DNA of 64,000 nucleotides from an uncultured Pelagibacteraceae bacterium. Lineage in GTDB: Bacteria > Pseudomonadota > Alphaproteobacteria > Pelagibacterales > Pelagibacteraceae. Under the pieces are notes generated by a model, which was not told the origin of the DNA, did not search any database, and was given only the letters and a program-made list of their open reading frames with translations. The position numbers were made by a program, and so were the translations under genes. The stretch lies in NCBI GenBank assembly GCA_902598125.1, contig CACKAJ010000003.1, positions 1 through 64,000 on the forward strand, read 5' to 3'. Positions within the stretch are counted from its first letter, which is position 1; each line of letters starts with the position of its first letter. Shown in pieces: positions 41,643 through 53,141 of the stretch.

Positions 41643-42903
41643 TTAATATGTGATTGTTTATATTCTTAATAGTATTTATTAAAGTTTGATTACCAAGCTC
41701 TTCAATTAATTTTGTATTCCCTTGTTGAAAAGTCTGCATATTAAAATCATCTGTAATATAATTTGCTAAATCGTCAATATTTTCAATTTTTTTAGATATT
41801 TTATGTTTTTCAAGAATTTTATAAATTTCCTCAAAGTTATAAACGTAGGGACCGTGATAAATTTTGCAACCAAATTTAGCGGCATCTATAGGATTTTGAC
41901 CACTATCATTTTTAAGTTTTTTAATTAAAGATTTACCTATAAAAACACTTTTCGAGAATTTATAAAAATTATTTAATATACCGAAAGAATTAACTATTAT
42001 TAACTCTTTATCTTCTTGTATTTGATCTTCTTTATTCAGTACTTGAAAGTTCAGATTTAATTTTTCACACAAGTATTTGATTTGTTTTATACGAACTATA
42101 TGGCGTGGTGCTATTATTGTTTTAATATCCTTAAATATTTCTCTTAATCTTAAGTGAACTTTTAAACAAAAATCCTCTTCAAAATTATGAGTGCTTGCAG
42201 CTAACCAAAATCTCATTTTAGGAAGAGTATTTGAGTACAGACTCTCTTCATTTTTTTTACTGATTGTATTAATCAATTTTATATTTCCACAAAAGAAAAT
42301 ATTTCTTGCATTTAATTTTGATAGAAAATTTTTTGTTTCAGAATTAGATGTTAAGCATAAATTAAATGAATTAAATATTTTTCCAGCAGTTTTGGGAAAT
42401 GTCATCCATCTATTAAAAGTTTTAGATGTGATTCTTGCATTCAAAAGTGCAATAGGAATTTTGTGATTTTTTGCTACAAATATTAAATTTGGCCAAATTT
42501 CAGAGTCGACAAGAAATATTGCATCTGGTTTCCAAGTTTTAATAAATTTGGTGATTAAAAAATTTACATCAAGAGGTAAAAATCTATGAATAGTATTTTT
42601 AAACTTTTTTAATTCTTCTTTTGCTAAATTACTTGAACTTAAAGTTGTTGTGGTAATTAAAAATTGAAATTTACTATCGTCTAATTTTTCTATTATTGGT
42701 ATTATGCTTTTAAATTCACCTATACTAGCAGCGTGGAACCAAATTAATTTAAATTTTGAATTTTTCTCCACATTAAAGTGAGAGGGAAAAATTTTTTCTT
42801 TATACCTAATAGGATCTTCTTTTTTGTTTAATTTTCTAATAAATATAAAAAAAATTAAGAATGGATAAATAAATGTTGTTAAAACTCTATATGCTAGAAA
42901 CAT
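41632..42903 (-). CDS. waaA: 3-deoxy-manno-octulosonic acid transferase (WaaA/KdtA)
   Basis: A 423-residue GT30 glycosyltransferase anchored by one N-terminal helix (YPFLIFFIFIRKL). Family features are KFKLIWFHAASIGEFKSIIPII with the catalytic Glu, LDVNFLITKFIKTWKPDAIFLVDSEIWPNLI, LLNARITSKTFNRW and IIAPRHIVRIKQI. It adds KDO, activated by KdsB (18 kb), to lipid IVA. How many KDO units it adds cannot be told. It lies one base after msbA and overlaps lpxK by 11 bases. Confidence 0.93.
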   Translation of the reverse strand: MFLAYRVLTTFIYPFLIFFIFIRKLNKKEDPIRYKEKIFPSHFNVEKNSKFKLIWFHAASIGEFKSIIPIIEKLDDSKFQFLITTTTLSSSNLAKEELKKFKNTIHRFLPLDVNFLITKFIKTWKPDAIFLVDSEIWPNLIFVAKNHKIPIALLNARITSKTFNRWMTFPKTAGKIFNSFNLCLTSNSETKNFLSKLNARNIFFCGNIKLINTISKKNEESLYSNTLPKMRFWLAASTHNFEEDFCLKVHLRLREIFKDIKTIIAPRHIVRIKQIKYLCEKLNLNFQVLNKEDQIQEDKELIIVNSFGILNNFYKFSKSVFIGKSLIKKLKNDSGQNPIDAAKFGCKIYHGPYVYNFEEIYKILEKHKISKKIENIDDLANYITDDFNMQTFQQGNTKLIEELGNQTLINTIKNINNHILNEI

Positions 42904-42904
42904 A

Positions 42905-44647
42905 TTATTTTAGTTGTTTTTGATAAAGAGATTTATACTCATTACAATTTTTTATTAAAAATTCATGTTTTCCTGAGTCAATAATTTCACCATTTTTAAC
43001 AACAAAAATTTTATCTGCATTATGTATAGTAGATAGTCTATGAGCTATAACTAAAGTTGTTTTATTTTTTGTTAAATTGACTATAGCATTTTGAACTATT
43101 TCCTCTGAATCAGCATCTAAAGATGATGTTGCCTCATCTAATAAAATTATTGGAGACTCCTTAAGTATTGCTCTAGCTATAGAAATTCTTTGTTTTTGAC
43201 CGCCTGAAAGTCTTACACCATTTTCACCAATTCTAGTTTCAAATTTATTTGGTAATTTTTCTATAAACTCACTTGCCGCTGCAAAATCACATGCTCTATC
43301 AATTTCTTTGTCACTAGCATCCTCTTTGGCATAAGATATATTTTTTTTAATTGTGTCATCAAAAAGAATAATATCTTGACTTACTAAAGAGATATTTTTT
43401 CTAAGAGAACTTAATCGAACCTTGGATATATTTTGATTATCAATGTTTATTTGTCCTTTCTGAGGATCATAAAATCTTGGTAATAGATTTAAAATAGTGC
43501 TTTTACCAGCTCCACTATGACCAACAAATGCTGCCATAGTACCGCCTTTTATAGAAAAATTTATATTTTTAATTGTTGGTTTATCTACTGTTATATATTT
43601 AAAAAATACATCATGAAAATCAATATTTGTATTTTTTATCATTAATTCCGGTAAAGCCTTTTCCTCTTTAATTTCAATTTCTTTATCTATGATTTTACTC
43701 ACCCTTTTAAACGCAGTCACACCTTGAAAAACTGATAGATTGAGCGTAGCTAAAGATCTAATTGGTTGATAAGCCATCATCATTGCTGCGAGGAAAGAAA
43801 AGAAATTATTAACTTCTAACTCACCTGCAGCGATTAATTTACCTGAAAATGCAATAAACCCTGCAATCATTATACCAGTGAGGGTTTCCATTAAAGGTGC
43901 AGCTCTTATAAGTATTGATGATGTTTTTACATTTTTTTTTATAACATCATTTATAACATCATTAGCCTCAGATCTTACTTTATTTTCTCTCTGATAAATT
44001 CTTATCATTCTTGAGCCCTTAAACATTTCAGATAAAAAAGTCACAAGTACACCAGAAGCCTCTCCTGCTTGACCCACAGCTTTACCAATTCTTTTTCCTA
44101 ATGATTTAGCCAACCCAGCGGCAAGCGGCATCATAAGCATCGCAAAAAATGCTAATTTCCAATTTTGGTAGAACATTACTCCTACTAATGCAATTACTGA
44201 AAAACCATCCTTCATCAAACTTAATACACTTGTACTAACAAGATTTTGTATCTGGCCGGTATCGTACATAACATTAGATATATATTTTCCAGAGTGCCTA
44301 TTGTCTAATGTGTGGATGTCTGATCTTATTATATTTTCAGCTATTTGCTTATTTACTTCTCCTGATATTTCAGCTCCAACTTTAATAATTGTTAATCTTG
44401 CTACGTAGAGTGATAAACCTTTACCGCTGAAAGCTAAAATAATTAAAATAGGTATAACCCAAGTAAGAGTTGTATTTTTTTCAATAAAAATTTTCTTAAC
44501 TGCTGGATCTAACAACCACGCAATAGACGCAGTACACCCCGCAACTATTATGGATAAGAATAAAGATAAAAAAATTTTATCCAAATGTTTTCTTACATAA
44601 TCTTTATATAGTCTTATTAAGATAGGTTTAATTTCTTTAAATTTCAT
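42905..44647 (-). CDS. msbA: Lipid A export ABC transporter MsbA-type
   Basis: A 580-residue half transporter. The N-terminal six-helix membrane domain (1-320) carries MLMMPLAAGLAKSLGKRIGKAVGQAGEA, typical for MsbA. The ATPase domain has GHSGAGKSTILNLLPRFYDP (Walker A near 375), LVSQDIILFDDTIKKNI, signature LSGGQKQRISIARA, and Walker B IILLDEATSSLD. As a homodimer it flips lipid A-core across the inner membrane. Position ahead of waaA-lpxK-lpxL supports this over a general drug exporter. It lies one base after ubiA. Confidence 0.9.
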   Translation of the reverse strand: MKFKEIKPILIRLYKDYVRKHLDKIFLSLFLSIIVAGCTASIAWLLDPAVKKIFIEKNTTLTWVIPILIILAFSGKGLSLYVARLTIIKVGAEISGEVNKQIAENIIRSDIHTLDNRHSGKYISNVMYDTGQIQNLVSTSVLSLMKDGFSVIALVGVMFYQNWKLAFFAMLMMPLAAGLAKSLGKRIGKAVGQAGEASGVLVTFLSEMFKGSRMIRIYQRENKVRSEANDVINDVIKKNVKTSSILIRAAPLMETLTGIMIAGFIAFSGKLIAAGELEVNNFFSFLAAMMMAYQPIRSLATLNLSVFQGVTAFKRVSKIIDKEIEIKEEKALPELMIKNTNIDFHDVFFKYITVDKPTIKNINFSIKGGTMAAFVGHSGAGKSTILNLLPRFYDPQKGQINIDNQNISKVRLSSLRKNISLVSQDIILFDDTIKKNISYAKEDASDKEIDRACDFAAASEFIEKLPNKFETRIGENGVRLSGGQKQRISIARAILKESPIILLDEATSSLDADSEEIVQNAIVNLTKNKTTLVIAHRLSTIHNADKIFVVKNGEIIDSGKHEFLIKNCNEYKSLYQKQLK

Positions 44648-44648
44648 T

Positions 44649-45509
44649 TTAATAATTATTTAAGTAAATTCCTAAAAATAAAAATAAGCCTGCAAAATTA
44701 TTTTGTTTAAATGTTTCTAAGCAAATACGTTGATCTCTACTATCAAGTTTAAATACTTGATAAAATAAACAAATTATGAATAACAAAATTAACAAAAATG
44801 ATAAATTTATACTAATTTTGTTTCTAAACAGAAAAATTAGAATTAAAGAAGTTATTGAGTAGCAAACACCCACAAATAATCTAATATTATTTTTAAACTT
44901 AATTGAGGTGGACTTAAGTCCAATTATTTCATCATCTGACATATCTTGAGCTCCATAAATCGTGTCATAGCCTAATGTCCAAAATATGGCCGCGATGTAG
45001 AGCAAAACAATTTCGATAGAAATGTTATTATGAATTGAACTCCAAGCCATTATTATTCCCCAATTAAAAGTAATTCCTAAAAATAATTGTGGCCAATAAG
45101 TGAGTCTTTTCATAAAAGGGTAGGTAAAGGCTAAAATCATCGAACCAATACCTAGCCAAATTGTAAATAAATTAAATTTAATTAATATTAGGAATGCAAT
45201 TGAACATAATATCGTTGCATAAAAAATTGATTGTTTTACAGATATAATTTCAGAGGCTATTGGTCTCCTTTTAGTACGCTTAACTTTTTTATCATAATCT
45301 TTATCAACTATATCGTTGACTATACATCCTGCGCTTCTCATTAAAACGGAGCCTAAAAAAAATAAAATTAAATAATAGATAAATAAATCTAAATCTTTAT
45401 TATATGAATAAGCATAGGCTAAACCCCATGAGCAAGGCCAGAAAAGAAGCATAAAACCTATTGGCTTGTTTAATCGAGTTAATTCTATGAAAATATTTAA
45501 ATGCTTCAT
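44649..45509 (-). CDS. ubiA: 4-hydroxybenzoate polyprenyltransferase UbiA
   Basis: A 286-residue membrane enzyme with about eight helices, attaching the isoprenoid tail to 4-hydroxybenzoate in ubiquinone synthesis. The two Asp-rich motifs are GCIVNDIVDKDYDKKVKRTKRRPIAS near residue 60 and DTIYGAQDMSDDEIIGLKSTS near 178. The N-terminal NKPIGFMLLFWPCSWGLA is also typical. It heads a - strand run with msbA, waaA, lpxK and lpxL. The ATG is 53 bases from the divergent DUF2721 gene. Confidence 0.94.
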   Translation of the reverse strand: MKHLNIFIELTRLNKPIGFMLLFWPCSWGLAYAYSYNKDLDLFIYYLILFFLGSVLMRSAGCIVNDIVDKDYDKKVKRTKRRPIASEIISVKQSIFYATILCSIAFLILIKFNLFTIWLGIGSMILAFTYPFMKRLTYWPQLFLGITFNWGIIMAWSSIHNNISIEIVLLYIAAIFWTLGYDTIYGAQDMSDDEIIGLKSTSIKFKNNIRLFVGVCYSITSLILIFLFRNKISINLSFLLILLFIICLFYQVFKLDSRDQRICLETFKQNNFAGLFLFLGIYLNNY

Positions 45510-45562
45510 GAAATATTACTTGTAAATATCAAACACTAACTTCATAATCAATTTGATTCGAT

Positions 45563-45973
45563 ATGGATATAGACTACACAGTTTCAGCGTTAATGTTTCC
45601 GGCAATACCTTTGATGATGACGATGTATAGCAATAGATTTCATACATTAAGTGGATTGATTAGAAAATTACATGATCAATTAACTGTTGAAAAAAAAGCT
45701 CCTCCTCAACTAGAAAATCAATTACATGTTCTCAACAACAGAACAAATCTTTTAAAGTATACAATGGGTTTTGCTGCATTTGGTTTTTTATTCAATATGA
45801 CAACAGTTTTATTACTTTACCTTGGAAGCTTACAAGTTGCTAGATTAAATTTTGCGGCTTGCTGTATTTGTATGATTGTTTCAATTTTTTTATTTTTACA
45901 AGAAATAAGACTTTCTAATCAGGCCTTAAAATTTCATTTGAGCGATATGGACTCAATGAAAAATGATTTATAA
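45563..45973 (+). CDS. DUF2721-type membrane protein
   Basis: A 136-residue protein with three hydrophobic segments: one near the N-terminus (SALMFPAIPLMMTMYSNRF), and two in FAAFGFLFNMTTVLLLYLG and FAACCICMIVSIFLFLQEI. A cytoplasmic helical stretch (TLSGLIRKLHDQL...LHVLNNRTNLLKYTMGF) separates them. This pattern fits the DUF2721 family of bacterial membrane proteins, function unknown. It is divergent from ubiA and ends at the stop of the DUF1289 gene on the other strand, so it stands alone on the + strand. Confidence 0.75.
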   Translation: MDIDYTVSALMFPAIPLMMTMYSNRFHTLSGLIRKLHDQLTVEKKAPPQLENQLHVLNNRTNLLKYTMGFAAFGFLFNMTTVLLLYLGSLQVARLNFAACCICMIVSIFLFLQEIRLSNQALKFHLSDMDSMKNDL

Positions 45974-46237
45974 TTATTTGCTATCTAATAAATTTTTTTT
46001 AAATAAAGAGATACCTTTGTTTTTTTTATGCTTATAGGACTCTTTAAATGTTTCTAGTTGCCAACCCTGCATTCTAGTAATAATTATTTTTAAATTTTTT
46101 TCTTTCCAATCATCTTTTGTATTTTCGTCTTTCCATTGCTTCTTCTCTTCGTTGGTTCTTGCACAACCATAGCAAAAACCTGTAACAGGGTCAGTTCTGC
46201 AAATGCTTATACAAGGAGAAATAATTTTTTTTTCCAT
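45974..46237 (-). CDS. DUF1289-family cysteine-rich small protein
   Basis: An 87-residue protein. The conserved core is SPCISICRTDPVTGFCYGCARTNEEKKQW, with four cysteines in a CxxxC...CxxC arrangement, as in the DUF1289 family, likely binding a metal or Fe-S cluster. The rest is a charged helical tail. In proteobacteria this domain often accompanies redox genes. It is last of a five-gene - strand run with quinone oxidoreductase, pirin, CDGSH and haloacid dehalogenase genes, overlapping the oxidoreductase stop by one base. Confidence 0.85.
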   Translation of the reverse strand: MEKKIISPCISICRTDPVTGFCYGCARTNEEKKQWKDENTKDDWKEKNLKIIITRMQGWQLETFKESYKHKKNKGISLFKKNLLDSK

Positions 46238-47211
46238 TATGGAATTAGAATAGCTGGGCCCAAGAGTTTTCTGGCCTCTAAATCTTGATGGGCCTTTTTT
46301 GCATCTATTAGGCTATACTCTTTTGAAATTTTAATTTTAATTTTACCAAATTTAACTTTTTCAAATACCGCATCTGCTCCAGCCTGCAGTTCTTTTCTAT
46401 TAGTAAAATACTGACCAATTGATGGTCTTGTTAAATAAAGACCTTTTGGTTGAATATCTTTTGGAACATTAACTGGATCTAAAGGACCTGAAGCATTTCC
46501 AAAACTCACCATCATTCCTCTAATTTTAAGGCATGCTAGAGAGCCGTGAAAAGTATTTTTTCCAACACCGTCAAATACTGCTGGAACTCCTTCATTATTT
46601 GTTATCTCCATAACTTTTTTTGCAAAATCATCTTTAGTATAATTTATGACATGCGCGTAACCATTTTCTTCTGCAATTTTAATTTTTTCATCTGCCCCAA
46701 CTGTCCCAATAACTTTTGCTCCAATGCTATTTGCCCATTGGGCGAATATTTGACCAACTCCCCCAGCAGCAGCATGAAATAAAACAGTTTCTCCTGCTTT
46801 AAGTTTATAAGTTTTGCAGATTAAATAATTTGTGGTTAGACCTTTAGTCATTAAAGTTGCAGCTTGTTTATGAGATATACCTTCAGGTACTTTAACAGCT
46901 ATCTTAGCTGGGATAATTCTTTGTTGTGAATATGCACCTAGAGGTACAGAAGCGTAAGCTATATTATCACCTATATTAAATTCATTAACTGCAGATCCAA
47001 CTTCTTCTACCTTGCCAGCAGCTTCTAAACCAATTCCACTTGGTAGCTTAAGAGGATATAAACCTGATCTATGATAGGTATCAATATAATTTAATCCAAT
47101 CGCGTAATTAGTAACTTTAATTTCATCTGGACCAGGCGCCCCAACCTTTACATCCTGGAGCTCTAAAACTTCAGGTCCACCATTTTTTTTTATTATTATG
47201 GATTTTGGCAT
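46237..47211 (-). CDS. NADPH:quinone oxidoreductase, zeta-crystallin (MDR) type
   Basis: A 324-residue zinc-free medium-chain dehydrogenase. The quinone reductase signature spans LFHAAAGGVGQIFAQWANSIGAKVIGTV near residues 145-172 with the AAxGGVG cofactor loop. GLNYIDTYHRSGLYPLKLPSGIGLEAAG is the N-terminal family segment. The catalytic-zinc cysteines of alcohol dehydrogenases are absent, as expected. It reduces quinones with NADPH by one or two electrons. Its place between pirin and DUF1289 suggests a role in redox or quinone stress; that is inference. Confidence 0.9.
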   Translation of the reverse strand: MPKSIIIKKNGGPEVLELQDVKVGAPGPDEIKVTNYAIGLNYIDTYHRSGLYPLKLPSGIGLEAAGKVEEVGSAVNEFNIGDNIAYASVPLGAYSQQRIIPAKIAVKVPEGISHKQAATLMTKGLTTNYLICKTYKLKAGETVLFHAAAGGVGQIFAQWANSIGAKVIGTVGADEKIKIAEENGYAHVINYTKDDFAKKVMEITNNEGVPAVFDGVGKNTFHGSLACLKIRGMMVSFGNASGPLDPVNVPKDIQPKGLYLTRPSIGQYFTNRKELQAGADAVFEKVKFGKIKIKISKEYSLIDAKKAHQDLEARKLLGPAILIP

Positions 47212-47232
47212 TAGAGGAACGTACTTGAACTT

Positions 47233-48075
47233 TTAATATTTAGCAAATGTTCCGTTATTATAATCTTGAATAGCTTCTAGTATCTCTGCTTTAGTATTCA
47301 TGACAAATGGTCCGCCTCTAGCTATAGGCTCTCCAATGGGTTTACCAGCAATGAATAAAAATTCTGTTTTTTTGTTAGCCTTCACAATTAATTTATTTCC
47401 TCTCTCCAACAAAATGAGATTTGAATTAGCTGTTTTAGAGTGATCCTTTTCTCCAATTTTTAATTCACCATTTAATAAATAAATAAAACTGTTGTGACCT
47501 TCAGGTACCTCGCAAGTGAAATTTTTTTTTTCACTTAAAACTATATGAAAATATATCGGATCAACATTATGATTTTTCTCTGGGCCTTCAGCTTTCTCAT
47601 ATTTGCCAGCAATGACTTTTACTGTCTTTTCATTGTCTTCATGAACCCCAAGTTCATTACTCTTTATATATAAATATTCAGGCTTATTTTTTTTGAGCTT
47701 TGCTGGCATATTCACCCAAAGCTGAAATCCTAATAATTTACCATCTGACATAGCTGGCATTTCTGAATGAATTATTCCTCTACCAGTTTTCATCCATTGC
47801 ACATCTCCAGATGACATAATTCCTTTAGCTCCAGTGCTATCTTGATGCTCAAATTCGCCTTTAAGCAGATAAGTAACTGTTTCTATTCCTCTATGTGGGT
47901 GAGGAGGAAAACCAGCAATGTAATCATCTTTATTTTCTGAACCAAACTCGTCTAACATTAAGAAAGGATCAATATAATCTGCCTCCGGAGTTCCGATACT
48001 TCTCTTTAATTTAACACCAGCACCATCAGATGTTTCTACCGCTTGTACAATTTTTTTTACTTCAATATTCTTCAT
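47233..48075 (-). CDS. Pirin-family cupin protein
   Basis: A 280-residue two-cupin protein. The N-terminal cupin has the metal-binding FPPHPHRGIETVTYLLKGEFEHQDSTG motif (His pair near 57-59) and GDVQWMKTGRGIIHSEMP. The second cupin lies at 165-280 and ends in the conserved PIARGGPFVMNTKAEILEAIQDYNNGTF. Bacterial pirins bind Fe(II) and some cleave quercetin; others regulate enzymes. It lies 8 bases after the CDGSH gene and 21 before the quinone oxidoreductase gene, so the three are probably co-transcribed. Confidence 0.93.
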   Translation of the reverse strand: MKNIEVKKIVQAVETSDGAGVKLKRSIGTPEADYIDPFLMLDEFGSENKDDYIAGFPPHPHRGIETVTYLLKGEFEHQDSTGAKGIMSSGDVQWMKTGRGIIHSEMPAMSDGKLLGFQLWVNMPAKLKKNKPEYLYIKSNELGVHEDNEKTVKVIAGKYEKAEGPEKNHNVDPIYFHIVLSEKKNFTCEVPEGHNSFIYLLNGELKIGEKDHSKTANSNLILLERGNKLIVKANKKTEFLFIAGKPIGEPIARGGPFVMNTKAEILEAIQDYNNGTFAKY

Positions 48076-48083
48076 AAAGATTA

Positions 48084-48320
48084 TTAAACGTTATGTGACC
48101 CATCACACATTGGCTGATCATTAGTTTGTTTGCAAGTACAGAAAAAAACTTTTTTAGATTGATCAGCTTTATATTGCAAAGGCTTAAATGGAGTGTCTTT
48201 ATGTGATCCATCACAAAATGGTTGTTTCGCACTTTTTCCGCAAGTACACCAATAATAAGATTTACCTTCTAATACATTTACTCCAATAGGGGTATCCCCA
48301 GCTCTTTGTCCTTTAATCAT
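48084..48320 (-). CDS. Tandem CDGSH iron-sulfur protein
   Basis: A 78-residue protein with two complete CDGSH [2Fe-2S] sites: CTCGKSAKQPFCDGSH (about 28-43) and CTCKQTNDQPMCDGSH (about 60-75). Each follows CxCx2(S/T)x3PxCDG(S/A/T)H exactly, so each should hold a cluster with three Cys and one His ligand. Two sites in one chain match the bacterial and MiNT-like class rather than mitoNEET. The function is probably redox sensing or cluster transfer. It lies between the dehalogenase and pirin genes in a - strand operon. Confidence 0.93.
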   Translation of the reverse strand: MIKGQRAGDTPIGVNVLEGKSYYWCTCGKSAKQPFCDGSHKDTPFKPLQYKADQSKKVFFCTCKQTNDQPMCDGSHNV

Positions 48321-48345
48321 TTAGTTCTCTATAATTTTAGTTTGC

Positions 48346-49008
48346 TTATACAATATCTAATAACTGTTTTAAATTTTTAATTTCATTCTTTGGTTTATAA
48401 TCAAGATTATCAAAAATATTATTATTTCTATTCACCCAAATTGAGTTGTAACCGTAATTTCCGCCACCTGAAACATCCCAGGTGTTTGCACTTAAAAATG
48501 CAACTTCACTTTTTTGTATATTATATTTTTTTATTGGTATGTCATAAACTTTTGAATTTGGTTTATAAATACCAACTTCTTCAATCGAAAAAACATCGTC
48601 AAAAATATTTTTTAAATTATTACTTTCAATTAACTCATTGAGAAGAGCAGGTGTCCCATTTGAAAGAATTCCTAGATTATAATTTTTCTCTTTTAAAGTC
48701 TTTAAAACTTCAGGAACTTCTTTAAATGGCGAGAGCACTTTATAAAGATTGAGTAATTCATCTTTCATTGAGACTTCGATCTCAAAAGCTTTCATTGATT
48801 TATCTAAACTATCCTCTGTAATTTGCCAGAAGTCTTTATGCCTATTCATTAAACTTCTAAGCCAAGTATATTCTAATTGTGTGGTTCTCCAATAATTAGC
48901 AAAACCTTCCCACTTAGTTCCAATTTTATCTTTACATTTTTCTGCAGCTGAATTGACGTCGAAAAGAGTGCCGTAAGCGTCAAAAATTATTGCTTTAATT
49001 TTTTTCAT
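48346..49008 (-). CDS. Haloacid dehalogenase, type II
   Basis: A 220-residue HAD hydrolase of the L-2-haloacid dehalogenase subgroup. The nucleophile Asp is in IFDAYGTLFDVNSAA near residue 9, the substrate Arg in YWRTTQLEYTWLRSLM, NGTP follows, and the diagnostic SANTWDVSGGGNYGYNSIWVNR replaces the usual phosphatase GD motif. These features favour true dehalogenation of 2-haloacids to hydroxyacids over phosphatase activity. It is the first gene of the five-gene redox cluster; its ATG lies 17 bases from the divergent rsmE start. Confidence 0.88.
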   Translation of the reverse strand: MKKIKAIIFDAYGTLFDVNSAAEKCKDKIGTKWEGFANYWRTTQLEYTWLRSLMNRHKDFWQITEDSLDKSMKAFEIEVSMKDELLNLYKVLSPFKEVPEVLKTLKEKNYNLGILSNGTPALLNELIESNNLKNIFDDVFSIEEVGIYKPNSKVYDIPIKKYNIQKSEVAFLSANTWDVSGGGNYGYNSIWVNRNNNIFDNLDYKPKNEIKNLKQLLDIV

Positions 49009-49025
49009 AATTTAAATTGATCTTA

Positions 49026-49739
49026 ATGAGCAATATTAGATTATTTCACCCAGAAAATATAATAGAAAATACTACAAGCTTATTATCTAAAGAGCACACT
49101 CATTATGTCGTAAATGTAATGAGAATGAAAAGAGGCTCTAATATAAATTTTTTTAATAAAAATGGAGAATGGTTAAGTGAGATAGTTTTTCTAGATAGAG
49201 ATCGAGTTGAAGTTAAATTTTTGAATAAATTAAGAGAACCAACTAAAAATTCTAATATTGAATTAGCCATCTGCTTAGTAAAGAAAAGTCCAATGGACAC
49301 TATTTTACAAAAAGCTACAGAACTTGGTGTTATTAAAATCACACCGATTGTATCTGAAAGAACAGAAATTAAAGAATTAAATTTTGAAAGAGCGAAAAAA
49401 ATTGTGATTGAGGCTACTGAACAATCTAATCAATTAATTCCGCCAGAAATTTCTAAAGTTACAAAGCTTAGAGATTTTTTAAATAATTTAGATGGAACCA
49501 CAAAATTATTATTCGCAGATGTAAATTCTGAAGACAATTTAAAAAAAGAAGTTTTAAGTGAAGCTAAATCTTTATCCGTACTTATAGGTCCAGAGGGAGA
49601 TTTTTCACCCTCAGAAATAGAACTTATTCATAGAAACCCGAACGTTGTGCCATTTACAATATCTAAAAACATTCTAAGGTCAGATACTGCTGTAATAAGC
49701 GCTATTTCATTAGTGAATTTTATCAATAACTTTCATTAA
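49026..49739 (+). CDS. rsmE: 16S rRNA (uracil1498-N3)-methyltransferase RsmE
   Basis: About 237 residues from ATG 49026 (MSNIRLFHPENI); a TTG at 49017 would add three residues and lies at the edge of the divergent promoter gap. It is a SPOUT-fold enzyme: IELAICLVKKSPMDTILQKATELGV, IVIEATEQSNQLIPPEI, and the knot LSVLIGPEGDFSPSEIELI and ISKNILRSDTAVISAISLV near the C-terminus bind SAM. It methylates U1498 in the decoding region. It is divergent from the dehalogenase gene and precedes the cox operon by about 50 bases. Confidence 0.95.
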   Translation: MSNIRLFHPENIIENTTSLLSKEHTHYVVNVMRMKRGSNINFFNKNGEWLSEIVFLDRDRVEVKFLNKLREPTKNSNIELAICLVKKSPMDTILQKATELGVIKITPIVSERTEIKELNFERAKKIVIEATEQSNQLIPPEISKVTKLRDFLNNLDGTTKLLFADVNSEDNLKKEVLSEAKSLSVLIGPEGDFSPSEIELIHRNPNVVPFTISKNILRSDTAVISAISLVNFINNFH

Positions 49740-49790
49740 TTGTCGCATTAATTGAAATTGTGAAATTGTCTAAAAACTGTATAAAAACTC

Positions 49791-52219
<2,429 letters not shown>

Positions 52220-52220
52220 A

Positions 52221-53141
52221 TTGAGCCAAACACTTTCAAAAACTAGAAACTCTAAACTTGGTTTAGCTTTAGATCTTAATTCATTTTTTAACCTGATGAA
52301 GCCAAGAGTAATGTCTCTTGTTTTATTTACATGCATGGTTGGCTTATTGATTGCACCTTACAGTGTTGATTTAAAAACTTCTTTGATTTCATTACTAGCA
52401 GTAGCGATCGGTTCCGGTGCAGCCGGTGCTTTAAACATGTGGTACGAGTCTGATGTTGACGCTTTAATGAGCAGAACTTGTTTAAGACCAATACCAACTG
52501 GAAAAGTAAAAAGAAATCAGGCTTTATATTTTGGAATTATTTTATCATTCCTATCTATAACTATGCTTTATTATTCCGCAAATCTGATTTCAGCAATATT
52601 GTTAGCTTCAACAATCAGTTTTTATTTTTTTATTTACACAATCTGGTTAAAAAGAAAAACTTCACAAAATATTGTCATTGGTGGTGCTGCTGGAGCTTTA
52701 CCCCCTGTCATTGGATGGACAATAGCTACAGGAACAATAACAATCGAACCAATAATACTTTTCTTAATTATTTTTGTTTGGACGCCGTCTCATTTCTGGG
52801 CATTAAGTTTATATAAATCTGGAGATTATAAGAAAGCTAAGATACCTATGTTACCAGTTATTGCAGGAACAAAAACTACAAAAACAAATATTTTAGCTTA
52901 CTCATTTGCGATGCTTCCAGTTGTAATAGCTCCATATTATTTTGAATTTGCAAGCTTATTATACTTAGTTTCAGCATTAGCTATGACATTTTATTACAAC
53001 TATTTATGTTTAGAATTATTTAAAGCAAAGGTTACAAAATTCTCAAACAAAATTGCAAGAAAAGTATTTATCTACTCAATCTTTTATCTATTTTTTATTT
53101 ATCTAATTTTACTTTTTGATAATGCTAGGAGCCTTTTTTAA
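52221..53141 (+). CDS. ctaB: Protohaem IX farnesyltransferase (haem O synthase)
   Basis: A 306-residue UbiA-superfamily membrane enzyme with about eight helices that farnesylates haem B for the oxidase. The two Asp motifs are NMWYESDVDALMSRTCLRPIPTG near residue 73 and YKSGDYKKAKIPMLPVIAG near 198. FWALSLY and GAAGALPPVIGW are also typical. The start is a TTG one base after ctaD, giving MSQTLSKTRN. The stop overlaps the start of the 36-residue ORF. Confidence 0.94.
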   Translation: MSQTLSKTRNSKLGLALDLNSFFNLMKPRVMSLVLFTCMVGLLIAPYSVDLKTSLISLLAVAIGSGAAGALNMWYESDVDALMSRTCLRPIPTGKVKRNQALYFGIILSFLSITMLYYSANLISAILLASTISFYFFIYTIWLKRKTSQNIVIGGAAGALPPVIGWTIATGTITIEPIILFLIIFVWTPSHFWALSLYKSGDYKKAKIPMLPVIAGTKTTKTNILAYSFAMLPVVIAPYYFEFASLLYLVSALAMTFYYNYLCLELFKAKVTKFSNKIARKVFIYSIFYLFFIYLILLFDNARSLF

